From: Microbacterium sp. LWH11-1.2
GTDB lineage: Bacteria; Actinomycetota; Actinomycetes; Actinomycetales; Microbacteriaceae
NCBI RefSeq assembly: GCF_038397745.1
Contig: NZ_CP151636.1
Coordinates: forward strand, 310,001 to 374,000
Direction of reading: 5' to 3'
Length of the DNA: 64,000 nt
A program made the position numbers and the translations under genes. A model generated the notes under the pieces. That model had not been told where the DNA came from, did no database searches, and worked only from the letters and a program-made list of their open reading frames with translations. Each line of letters opens with the position of its first letter. Positions within the stretch are counted from its first letter, which is position 1. Of this stretch, positions 1 through 8,034 are shown piece after piece.

Positions 1-1689
1 GCCGCGCACGTCGACCACCTGCACCCCGACTCCGGCATCGCGATCGCGACCGCCGCCGACGGCGAAGCGCTGACGTCCACCATCTTCGGCGACAAGGTCG
101 TCTGGGTGCCGTGGCGGCGCCCCGGTTTCCAGCTCGGACTCGACATCGCGGCGATCAAGGCCGAGAACCCGCAGGCGATCGGCTGCATCCTGGGCGGTCA
201 TGGGATCACCGCGTGGGCCGAGACCTCCGAAGAGGTCGAGGCGAACTCCCTCTGGATCATCGACACGGCCGCCGCGTACATCGCCGCGCACGGCAAGGCG
301 GAGCCCTTCGGCGGCGTCCGCGCCGGTTACGAGGCCCTGGCTGAGAGCGAGCGTCGCGAGCGCGCCGCCGCCCTCGCCCCGACCGTCCGCGGCATCGCCT
401 CGCACGACCGCCCCCAGATCGGCCACTTCACCGACGCCGACGTCGTGCTCGACTTCCTGGCGTCCGAGAAGGCGCCGGCTCTCGCCGCCCTCGGCACCAG
501 CTGCCCCGATCACTTCCTGCGCACCAAGGTCAAGCCGCTGATCCTCGACCTGCCCCCGACGGCATCCCTCGAGGAGCAGACTGCGCGTCTGCACGAGCTC
601 CACGAGGAGTACCGCGCCGACTACCAGGCCTACTACGACGCGCACGCGTCGACGGACTCCCCCGCGATCCGGGGCGCCGACCCGCTCATCGTCCTGATCC
701 CCGGCGTCGGCATGTTCTCCTACGGCGCCAACAAGCAGACCGCCCGCGTGGCCGGCGAGTTCTACGTCAACGCCATCAACGTGATGCGCGGCGCAGAGGC
801 GCTGTCCACCTACTCCCCCATCTCCGACGCCGAGAAGTTCCGCATCGAGTACTGGGCGCTGGAGGAGGCGAAGCTGCAGCGGATGCCGAAGCCCCAGAGC
901 CACCAGGGCCGTATCGCGTTCGTCACGGGTGCGGCATCCGGGATCGGGAAGGCCATCGCCACCCGTCTCGCGGCGGAGGGCGCCTGCGTCGTCATCGCCG
1001 ACCTCGACCTCGAGAAGGCGCAGGCCGCCGCGGCGGAGCTCGGGAACACCGACGTCGCGATCGGCGTCGCGGCGAACGTGGCGGATGCCGACGCGATCCA
1101 GGCCGCGCTGAACCAGGCGCTGCTCGCGTTCGGCGGCGTCGACCTCGTCGTGAACAACGCGGGGCTCTCCCTCTCGAAGCCGCTGCTGGAGACCACCGAG
1201 AAGGACTGGGACCTGCAGCATGACGTGATGGCGAAGGGCTCGTTCCTCGTCTCGAAGGCTGCGGCCCGGGCGCTCATCGACCAGAAGCTCGGCGGTGACA
1301 TCATCTACATCTCGTCGAAGAACTCGGTCTTCGCGGGCCCGAACAACATCGCCTACTCGGCGACCAAGGCCGACCAGGCGCACCAGGTGCGGCTGCTGGC
1401 CGTGGAGCTCGGGGAGTACGGCATCCGTGTGAACGGCATCAACCCCGACGGCGTCGTGCGCGGCTCCGGCATCTTCGCCTCGGGCTGGGGCGCCAACCGC
1501 GCCGCGACCTACGGCGTGGCCGAAGAGGACCTGGGCCAGTACTACGCGAACCGCACGATCCTGAAGCGAGAGGTCGTGCCCGAGAACGTGGCGGATGCCG
1601 TCTTCGTGCTCACCGGACCCGAGCTCAGCCGCACGACCGGACTCCACATCCCCGTCGACTCCGGCGTCGCCGCGGCCTTCCTGCGATGA
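1..1689 (+). CDS. rhaEW: Bifunctional rhamnulose-1-phosphate aldolase / lactaldehyde dehydrogenase (5' truncated by window)
   Basis: The reading frame is open from base 1, so the true start lies outside the window; 562 codons are visible. The first part is a class II aldolase domain: the His-rich segment HVDHLHPDSG is at visible residues 3-12, fitting metal binding. The second part, from about residue 303, is a short-chain dehydrogenase with the NAD motif GAASGIG, then VNNAGLS and the catalytic YSATK. In this fusion family the aldolase splits L-rhamnulose 1-phosphate into DHAP and L-lactaldehyde, and the dehydrogenase oxidises the aldehyde. Rhamnulokinase starts 22 bp downstream on the same strand, which supports a rhamnose operon. 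The symbol follows usage for the fused enzyme; the exact substrate is inferred from context. Confidence 0.93.
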   Translation, partial: AAHVDHLHPDSGIAIATAADGEALTSTIFGDKVVWVPWRRPGFQLGLDIAAIKAENPQAIGCILGGHGITAWAETSEEVEANSLWIIDTAAAYIAAHGKAEPFGGVRAGYEALAESERRERAAALAPTVRGIASHDRPQIGHFTDADVVLDFLASEKAPALAALGTSCPDHFLRTKVKPLILDLPPTASLEEQTARLHELHEEYRADYQAYYDAHASTDSPAIRGADPLIVLIPGVGMFSYGANKQTARVAGEFYVNAINVMRGAEALSTYSPISDAEKFRIEYWALEEAKLQRMPKPQSHQGRIAFVTGAASGIGKAIATRLAAEGACVVIADLDLEKAQAAAAELGNTDVAIGVAANVADADAIQAALNQALLAFGGVDLVVNNAGLSLSKPLLETTEKDWDLQHDVMAKGSFLVSKAAARALIDQKLGGDIIYISSKNSVFAGPNNIAYSATKADQAHQVRLLAVELGEYGIRVNGINPDGVVRGSGIFASGWGANRAATYGVAEEDLGQYYANRTILKREVVPENVADAVFVLTGPELSRTTGLHIPVDSGVAAAFLR

Positions 1690-1711
1690 CCTCCTCGGTC
1701 GGGAGGACGTC

Positions 1712-3112
1712 ATGACCCTGCGCGCCGTCGCGGCCGTCGATCTCGGGGCGACCAGCGGTCGGGTCATGATCGGGCGCGTCGGCGACGGCGTGCTCGAGCT
1801 CGAGCTCGTCTCCCGCTTCCCCAACGGCCCCGTCGAACGCGAGGACGGCCTGCACTGGGACTTCGCGGCGCTGTACGAGCACGTGGTCGAGGGGCTGGCG
1901 CAGGCGGTCCGACGGGAGCCGGCGATCGAGAGCATCGGCATCGACTCGTGGGCCGTCGACTACGGACTCCTCGCGCACGGCGAGCTGCTCGCCGAGCCCT
2001 TCCACTACCGGGATGAGCGGACGAGGCGCGGCGTCGAGGAGGTGCACGCGATCGCCCCCTTCGCCGAGCTCTACGGTCGCAACGGCCTGCAGTTCCTGCC
2101 GTTCAACACCCTGTACCAGTACCGCGTCGACACGCGCCTCGACGACGCCGACACGGCGCTGCTCATCCCGGATCTCCTCGCCTTCCTCCTCACCGGCGCG
2201 CGCGTCGCCGAGCGCACCAACGCCTCGACGACAGGGTTGCTGCGCGTCGGGAGCGGGGAGTGGGACACCGAGCTCGCAGATCGGCTGGGCATCCCCGCCG
2301 CCCTGCTGCCGGATCTCGTCGACCCCGGCACGGTGGTCGGCGAACTCCGCCCCGAGCTGGTCGAGCGCATCGGCGCCCGACTGCCGGTCATCGCCGTCGG
2401 CTCGCACGACACCGCCTCCGCGGTCGCAGCGGTGCCGATGGCCACGCCCTCGGCGGCGTACATCTCGTGCGGCACCTGGGGCCTCGTGGGTCTGGAGCTG
2501 ACCGACCCGGTGCTGACGGATGCCGCGCGCGACGCGAACTTCACGCACGAGCTCGGCGTCGATGGCCGCTACCGGTTCCTGCACAACGTCACCGGGCTCT
2601 GGCTGCTCAGCGAGACGGTGCGCGCCTGGGAGGCCGAGGACGGCACACCCGTCGACCTGCCGGAGCTGCTGGCCGCGGCATCCGCCGTCGACGAGGACGT
2701 GCCGCTGTTCGATGCGAACGACCCGTCGCTCAGCGCGCCGGGCGACATGCCGACCCGTATCGCGGCCCTTCTGGGCGCGGACGCTCCGTCGTCGAGAGCG
2801 GGCTTCGCGCGGAGCATCGTCGAGTCGATCGCGGCGGCGTTCGCGGAGGCCGTGCAGACGGCATCCGCTCTCGCCGGACGCGAGATCGACAGCATCCACC
2901 TCGTCGGCGGCGGGTCGCTCAACCGCCTGCTCTGCCAGGCGACGGCCGACCGCACGGGCCTCCCCGTGCTGGCCGGCCCCGTCGAGGCGACCGCTCTCGG
3001 CAACGTACTGGTGCAGGCGCGCGCGCTCGACGCCGCACCTTCGACGCTGGAGGATCTGCGCGCGCTGGTCGCGGCGACCCACGCCCCCACGCGCTTCGAA
3101 CCGCGCGGGTAG
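1712..3112 (+). CDS. rhaB: Rhamnulokinase
   Basis: This 466-residue sugar kinase of the FGGY/ASKHA fold phosphorylates L-rhamnulose at O1 with ATP, feeding the aldolase encoded just upstream. The N-terminal phosphate-binding motif AVDLGATSGRVMIG is at residues 7-20. The middle carries VGSHDTASAV and YISCGTWGLVG, and the C-terminal adenosine motif is HLVGGGSLNRLLCQA. The length is usual for RhaB. The ATG at 1712 is chosen because GGGAGG lies 5 bp upstream and because the protein then starts directly before the first kinase strand; the frame is open further upstream but that part overlaps the aldolase gene. It ends 13 bp before the convergent GH3 gene. Confidence 0.94.
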   Translation: MTLRAVAAVDLGATSGRVMIGRVGDGVLELELVSRFPNGPVEREDGLHWDFAALYEHVVEGLAQAVRREPAIESIGIDSWAVDYGLLAHGELLAEPFHYRDERTRRGVEEVHAIAPFAELYGRNGLQFLPFNTLYQYRVDTRLDDADTALLIPDLLAFLLTGARVAERTNASTTGLLRVGSGEWDTELADRLGIPAALLPDLVDPGTVVGELRPELVERIGARLPVIAVGSHDTASAVAAVPMATPSAAYISCGTWGLVGLELTDPVLTDAARDANFTHELGVDGRYRFLHNVTGLWLLSETVRAWEAEDGTPVDLPELLAAASAVDEDVPLFDANDPSLSAPGDMPTRIAALLGADAPSSRAGFARSIVESIAAAFAEAVQTASALAGREIDSIHLVGGGSLNRLLCQATADRTGLPVLAGPVEATALGNVLVQARALDAAPSTLEDLRALVAATHAPTRFEPRG

Positions 3113-3125
3113 CGGGAGCCATCGG

Positions 3126-5450
3126 TCACGCCGGGACGGAACCACCCGCGTTCGCGGCCGCGAGCAGCTGCTCGACCTGCTCGTGCGAGACGTCGACGCC
3201 GGGGAAGCCGATGAGTCGGCCGATCGGGAACGAGGCCATCATCTTCTCCATCGCCTCGTCGTTCGGCATCATCGACGCCGCCGAGGAGTCGGCACCGGAC
3301 AGCTCGCCGAGGAAGCCGCCGAGGGCGCCCATGACGATCGGCCCGGCGATCGGGTGCGCCAGGACGTCTCCGACCGAGGAGTTCAGCGTGAGCGGGAGGA
3401 GGATCTCGTCCCCCTCGACCTGCGCCGAGACCGTCGCGCGGATGTCGCGGCTGGATGCGGCGACATCGACGGTGTACTCGCCGCCCTCGACGATCCACCG
3501 ATCCACGCGCACGTCCCAGTACGCGAGGTCCTGGCGGCGCACCACGAGCTCGACGGTCCTGGTCTCTCCGGCGGCGAGCTCCACAGAGGCGAAGGCCTTG
3601 AGCTCGCGCGGCGCGCGCTGCACGATCGACCGGACCGGCGCGACGTACACCTGCACGACCTCGCGTCCGTCGCGGGCACCCGTGTTCGTCACCTCGAGGT
3701 GCACGACGATGTCGCCGTCGGGGCCGACCTCGGCGGTCGTGCTGCCGTAGGCGAAGGTCGTGTAGGACAGCCCGTGACCGAAGGGGAACGTCACGTCGAG
3801 CCCCTTCGCGTCATACCAGCGGTAGCCGACGAGCAGGCCCTCGCCGTAGCGGACGTGCCCGAACTCACCGGGGAAGTTGCCGAAGGAGGGGTTGTCCGCC
3901 AGGCGCACCGGAATCGTCTCGGTGAGCTTCCCCGAGGGGTTGACGGCACCGTAGAGCACGTCGGCGACGGCGCTGCCTCCCGCCTGGCCGAGCAGCCAGC
4001 TCTCCACGATCGCGGGCACGCGGTCGGCGAAGGGCAGGGCGACCACGCCGCCGTTGGACAGGACGACCACCGTGTGCGGGTTCGCCTCGACCACGGCATC
4101 GAGCAGGACGAGCTGGTCGGCGGGAAGGTCGATGTGCTCGCGATCGAAGCCCTCGGATTCCTCCGCTGCGGGCAGGCCGAGGAAGACCACGGCCACCTCG
4201 GCGGCGGCAGCCACCGCGACGGCCTCGGCCCGCAGCTCGTCCGCCGGACGACCGGATGCCGCGATCGCACCGCCCTCGACGGCGAAGCCCGGAGCGTAGG
4301 ACACGAGGTCGCCGCCGACGGCTCGCAGCGCGTCGAGCGCCGTGTCGACGCGGGTGGGGTTGATCAGCGAGGAACCGGCGCCCTGGAAGCGGGGCTCCGT
4401 CGCGAAGGCGCCGATGACCGCGATCCGCTGCGTCGGCGCGAGCGGCAGGATGGGCCCCTGCCCTTCGACAGGCTCGGCAACCGCGCGAAGGGCCTCGTTC
4501 TTGAGGAGCACGATCGACCGACCGGCCGCCTCGCGGGCGAGAGCATGATGGGCGTCGACGTCGAGCGGACCATCGACGACGGGGCGCTCACCCGCCTTGC
4601 GCACGAGGTCGACGATGCGGGCGGCGGCGGTGTCGAGCACGCTCTCATCGAGCGTCCCGGCGCGCACGGCCGCGACGAGCTGCGCGTCGGTGCGTCCGCC
4701 GGATGCCGGCATCTCGAGGTCGAGCCCCGCGGCGACGCCGGCGACGCGGTCGTTGACGGCGCCCCAGTCCGAGACGACGAGCCCGTCGAAGCCCCAGTCC
4801 TCGCGCAGCACGCTCGTGAGCAGCCACGGGTCCTCCGAGGTCCAGACGCCGTTGAGCTTGTTGTACGAGCACATGACCGTCCACGGCGCGGCATCCTTCA
4901 CGACCCGCTCGAAGCCGCGCAGGTAGATCTCGCGCAGCGGACGAGGATCGACGTCGGAGCTCGCACGCATCCGGTCGAACTCCTGGTTGTTCGCGGCGAA
5001 GTGCTTGAGCGACGTGCCGACGCCCTGCGACTGCACGCCGCGCACGGAGGCGGCGCCGAGCACGCCCGAGACGATCGGATCCTCGGAGAAGTACTCGAAG
5101 TTGCGCCCGCACAGCGGCGACCGCTTGATGTTGATCCCGGGTCCGAGCACGACCGCGACGTCTTCGATCGCGGCCTCGACGCCGATCGCCGCGCCGACCC
5201 GCTCGATGAGCTCCGGATCCCACGACGAACCGATGCCGACGGCGGGCGGGAAGCAGGTCGCCGGAACGCTGCTGGCGAGACCCAGGTGATCCGTGCCGCC
5301 CATCTGCTTGCGGAGGCCGTGCGGGCCGTCGGTCATCATCACCGAGCGGATGCCGGCCCGATCGACCGCTTTCGTGGTCCAGAAGTCCGCGCCGCTGGTC
5401 AGCGACGCCTTCTCCTCGAGGGTCAGGTCGGAGGCCGAGATCTCGGTCAT
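3126..5450 (-). CDS. Glycoside hydrolase family 3 beta-glucosidase-like enzyme
   Basis: This 774-residue protein has the GH3 layout: the N-terminal barrel with DGPHGLRKQ (41-49), KHFAANNQ (149-156) and the nucleophile Asp228 in VVSDWG, then the alpha/beta sandwich domain, then a fibronectin III-like domain near VHLEVTNTGARDG. A further stretch of about 110 residues at the C terminus ends in a helical DUF-like tail. No signal peptide is seen, so it probably acts in the cytoplasm on imported glucosides. It is divergent from the TetR gene at 5544 and has a good promoter in the gap. An in-frame dispersed repeat adds the segment AVAEPVEGQGP before the start of the second domain. The substrate (beta-glucoside, xyloside or other) cannot be read from the sequence. 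Confidence 0.93.
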   Translation of the reverse strand: MTEISASDLTLEEKASLTSGADFWTTKAVDRAGIRSVMMTDGPHGLRKQMGGTDHLGLASSVPATCFPPAVGIGSSWDPELIERVGAAIGVEAAIEDVAVVLGPGINIKRSPLCGRNFEYFSEDPIVSGVLGAASVRGVQSQGVGTSLKHFAANNQEFDRMRASSDVDPRPLREIYLRGFERVVKDAAPWTVMCSYNKLNGVWTSEDPWLLTSVLREDWGFDGLVVSDWGAVNDRVAGVAAGLDLEMPASGGRTDAQLVAAVRAGTLDESVLDTAAARIVDLVRKAGERPVVDGPLDVDAHHALAREAAGRSIVLLKNEALRAVAEPVEGQGPILPLAPTQRIAVIGAFATEPRFQGAGSSLINPTRVDTALDALRAVGGDLVSYAPGFAVEGGAIAASGRPADELRAEAVAVAAAAEVAVVFLGLPAAEESEGFDREHIDLPADQLVLLDAVVEANPHTVVVLSNGGVVALPFADRVPAIVESWLLGQAGGSAVADVLYGAVNPSGKLTETIPVRLADNPSFGNFPGEFGHVRYGEGLLVGYRWYDAKGLDVTFPFGHGLSYTTFAYGSTTAEVGPDGDIVVHLEVTNTGARDGREVVQVYVAPVRSIVQRAPRELKAFASVELAAGETRTVELVVRRQDLAYWDVRVDRWIVEGGEYTVDVAASSRDIRATVSAQVEGDEILLPLTLNSSVGDVLAHPIAGPIVMGALGGFLGELSGADSSAASMMPNDEAMEKMMASFPIGRLIGFPGVDVSHEQVEQLLAAANAGGSVPA
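4461..4482 (-). repeat. Dispersed CTTCGACAGGCTC repeat copy inside the GH3 gene
   Basis: The plus strand reads CCCTTCGACAGGCTCGGC here, matching the core of repeats seen between genes at 37479-37543 and 44303-44345 and inside serS at 14731-14760. It lies in frame in the GH3 gene and is translated as AEPVEG on the minus strand, at a loop just before the second catalytic-region domain. Confidence 0.75.
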
Positions 5451-5488
5451 GGTCTTCCTTTCGCAGCGACGGCGGTGTCCGTGCGAAA

Positions 5489-5534
5489 ACTATATGCGCT
5501 TCAGTATTAGATTCCAAACGTCATTCAGGATTAG
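5489..5534 (-). promoter_or_regulatory. GH3 promoter with paired TTCAG(T/G)ATTAG operator-like direct repeats
   Basis: On the minus strand a -35 TTGGAA (5512-5517) and a -10 TATAGT (5489-5494) are separated by exactly 17 bp, upstream of the GH3 start at 5450. Two direct repeats, TTCAGTATTAG (5500-5510) and TTCAGGATTAG (5524-5534), start 24 bp apart, about two helical turns. The first lies in the promoter spacer and the second just upstream of the -35. The likely ligand is the TetR protein encoded divergently from 5544, which would explain repression of both genes. Binding is inferred. Confidence 0.6.
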
Positions 5535-5543
5535 TCTCGACTC

Positions 5544-6125
5544 ATGGCTGTCCGAGGTTCTTACGCGAAGGGCGTCGCGCGACGCGAGGAGATCCTCGAG
5601 AGCGCGCTCGACGTCATCGGCCGGAAGGGATACCAGAACGCGTCTCTCAAGGAGATCGCCGAAGTCGTCGGTGTGACTCCCGCCGCCCTCCTGCACTACT
5701 TCGGCTCGAAGGAGGAGCTCTTCACCGCGGTGCTGCGCAAGCGCGACGAGCACGACGGCCTCGATCCCGCCTTCCTCGACGCGGAGGGGGCGAGGGACGG
5801 CTTCCTCGAGGTCATCCGCCACAACACGCAGGTGCCCGGCCTGGTCGCCCTGTTCTCACGACTCGCGGTGGATGCCGCCGACCCCGCTCATCCTGCGCAC
5901 GACTACTTCCTCGAGCGCAGCGAGCGGCTGCGCTCGAGCATCGCCGAGAGCTTCACGAACGACGACCAGCGTCCGGCCCTCGACCCCGACACCCTGGCGC
6001 GGATCATCCAGGCGGCATCGGACGGCCTGCAGCTGCAGTGGATGATCGACCCGACGGTCGACATGCCCGGCATCATGGCCGCGCTGATCGACGCGCTGGC
6101 CCCGTCGCCCGCGCGCGGCGACTAG
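5544..6125 (+). CDS. TetR/AcrR family transcriptional regulator
   Basis: This 193-residue protein has the TetR N-terminal helix-turn-helix: REEILESALDVIGRKG, then ASLKEIAEVVGVTPAALLHYFGSKEELF at about residues 33-60. The C-terminal ligand-binding part is not diagnostic. It is divergent from the GH3 gene with 93 bp between them, which suggests it controls that gene in response to a sugar or glycoside. There is no clear Shine-Dalgarno sequence before the ATG, and a -10-like TTAGTC sits just upstream, so a leaderless message is possible. The stop codon overlaps the stop of the convergent permease gene by 4 bp. Confidence 0.9.
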   Translation: MAVRGSYAKGVARREEILESALDVIGRKGYQNASLKEIAEVVGVTPAALLHYFGSKEELFTAVLRKRDEHDGLDPAFLDAEGARDGFLEVIRHNTQVPGLVALFSRLAVDAADPAHPAHDYFLERSERLRSSIAESFTNDDQRPALDPDTLARIIQAASDGLQLQWMIDPTVDMPGIMAALIDALAPSPARGD

Positions 6126-7081
6126 CCCTTCACCGCTCCCCCGAGTCCTGCCGAGCGCAGGAACACGGACTGGAAGATCAGGAACATCGCGATCGGGATG
6201 AGCGTGGCGATCGCGAGCGCGGCGAGGAAGACGTCGAGCTCGGTCTGCGACTGCACGGCGGGAAGCCGCACCGACAGCGGCTGCACGGCGGGGTCGGGCA
6301 GCACCAGCATCGGCCAGAGGTAGTCCTTCCACGCGGCGATGATCGCGAACACCGACACGACGCCGAGGATCGGCTTCGACATCGGCAGCACGATCGACCA
6401 GAACAGGCGGAACGGGCCCGCGCCGTCCGTGCGGGCGGCCTCGAAGACCTCGCGAGGCAGCGAGTCGAAGAACCGCTTCACGAGCAGGATGTTGAAGGCG
6501 TTCGCCCCCATCGGCAGCCACACCGCGAGGTAGTTGTTGAGCAGGCTCACGTCGCCCAGCAGCGGCGGATGCACGATCGTCAGGTACAGCGGCACCAGCA
6601 GCACGATGCCGGGGATGAACAGCGTGGCGAGCACGAGCGCGTTCAGCAGCGGCGCGTACCGCGGCTGCAGCACGGACAGCGCGTAGCCCGCGGTCGTCGC
6701 GATGAACAGCTGCACGAACCAGGCGCCGAGCGCGATGACGACCGTGTTCAGGAAGTACTGGTCGATGTGGATGTCGTTCCACGCCGCCTGAAGGTTCGCC
6801 CAGTCGATGCCGTTCGGCCAGAGCGCGAAGGGCTGCTGCAGGGTGTCCTGCGTGGGCGTCACCGCCGACTTCGCGAGCCACAGGATCGGCCCGAGTCCGG
6901 CGACCACCAGCCCGACTGCGAGGAACACGTGCGTGATCGACATCCCGACGCGGATGCCGGGGCGCCGGCGCTCCGAGTCGGAGATCACGGTGCGATCCCC
7001 CACCCGGTCGGCGGCGCGTTCGGCGGCTCGCTCCGCCGCGCGCGTCGAGAGGCGGGTCGTGAGGCTCATGTCGTGCTCCAT
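6122..7081 (-). CDS. Carbohydrate ABC transporter permease (MalG type)
   Basis: This 319-residue inner-membrane protein is one of the two permeases of a CUT1 sugar importer. After a charged N-terminal stretch of about 45 residues come six membrane segments, beginning MSITHVFLAVGLVVAGLGPILW. The cytoplasmic loop that contacts the ATPase is visible as EVFEAARTDGAGPFRLFWSIVLP. It starts inside the end of the upstream permease gene (16-bp overlap), so translation is coupled. No ATPase gene is nearby; these importers often share one multitask ATPase encoded elsewhere. Context with an alpha-glucosidase suggests alpha-glucosides or malto-oligosaccharides as substrate. Confidence 0.93.
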   Translation of the reverse strand: MEHDMSLTTRLSTRAAERAAERAADRVGDRTVISDSERRRPGIRVGMSITHVFLAVGLVVAGLGPILWLAKSAVTPTQDTLQQPFALWPNGIDWANLQAAWNDIHIDQYFLNTVVIALGAWFVQLFIATTAGYALSVLQPRYAPLLNALVLATLFIPGIVLLVPLYLTIVHPPLLGDVSLLNNYLAVWLPMGANAFNILLVKRFFDSLPREVFEAARTDGAGPFRLFWSIVLPMSKPILGVVSVFAIIAAWKDYLWPMLVLPDPAVQPLSVRLPAVQSQTELDVFLAALAIATLIPIAMFLIFQSVFLRSAGLGGAVKG

Positions 7082-8031
7082 CGGTCGGTCAGCTTGAAGT
7101 ACAGCCAGGAGAGGACGGCCAGCACGATCGCGAGCAGCACCGAGACCGCGGTCGCCTCGCCGTAGTCGCCGCCCAGGCTGTTCCGGAAGGCCTTGTCGTA
7201 GATGTACAGCAGCACGGTCTTCGTCGCGCCGGCAGGACCGCCGCCGGTGAACAGGAACGGCTCGAGGAACACCTGCGCGGTCGCGATGACCTGCAGGATC
7301 AGCATGATGAAGAGGATGCCGCGCAGCTGCGGCAGCGTGACGTGCCAGACCTTCTTCCAGATGCCGGCGCCGTCGACCTCAGCCGCGTCGTAGAGCTCGG
7401 GTGGGACGCCCAGCAGAGCGGCGAGGTAGATGATGATCGAGCCGCCGGCCCCGGCCCAGGTGGCTTCGAGCACGAGGGACGGCATCGCCTGCACGGCATC
7501 CTGGATCCACGGCTGCGGCGGGATGCCCACCCAGCCGAGCACGGTGTTGAAGACGCCCGACGGATCGGCGCTGTAGAAGAACTTCCACAGCAGCACGGCG
7601 ACGACCGGCGGGATGACGACCGGGAGATAAGCGAGGGCGGAGTAGAGACCCTTGCCGCGGCGGACCTCGCTCATCAGCACCGCAATCAGCAGCGGCAGCG
7701 GGAACCCGAAGAGCAGCGCGAGCACCGCGAACCAGAGCGTGTTGATCACGGCCCGACCGAGCTCGGGGTCGCCGATCACCGCGAGGTAGTTGTCGAAGCC
7801 GACCCATTCCGCGACGATCAGGTTCGTCTTCTGCAGGCTCATGATCACGGACTGCACGATCGGCGACCAGGAGAAGAACACGAACACGAACAGCATCGGC
7901 AGGACGAACACGAGGTTCGCCAGCCCGCCGCCGCGATACCAGGTGAGCGGTGAGCGGCGGCGGGGTCGGCGCGCAGCGGGCGGCGGAGAATCCTCCACCG
8001 CCGCCCGCTGTTCGGAGAGCGTCATCGTCAT
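7066..8031 (-). CDS. Carbohydrate ABC transporter permease (MalF type)
   Basis: This 321-residue membrane protein is the partner of the downstream permease. It starts with a charged Arg/Pro-rich tail, then a first membrane segment (LANLVFVLPMLFVFVFF), with five more following. The ATPase-contact loop reads ELYDAAEVDGAGIWKKVWHV, the usual EAAxxDGA pattern. It begins 3 bp after the stop of the binding-protein gene and overlaps the next permease by 16 bp, so it belongs to the same operon as the alpha-glucosidase. It should form the channel for a sugar captured by the lipoprotein encoded just upstream. Confidence 0.93.
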   Translation of the reverse strand: MTMTLSEQRAAVEDSPPPAARRPRRRSPLTWYRGGGLANLVFVLPMLFVFVFFSWSPIVQSVIMSLQKTNLIVAEWVGFDNYLAVIGDPELGRAVINTLWFAVLALLFGFPLPLLIAVLMSEVRRGKGLYSALAYLPVVIPPVVAVLLWKFFYSADPSGVFNTVLGWVGIPPQPWIQDAVQAMPSLVLEATWAGAGGSIIIYLAALLGVPPELYDAAEVDGAGIWKKVWHVTLPQLRGILFIMLILQVIATAQVFLEPFLFTGGGPAGATKTVLLYIYDKAFRNSLGGDYGEATAVSVLLAIVLAVLSWLYFKLTDRWSTT

Positions 8032-8034
8032 CGA

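Noticed and set aside
3113..3125. Terminator between rhaB and the GH3 gene
   Set aside because: The 13-bp gap holds no hairpin.
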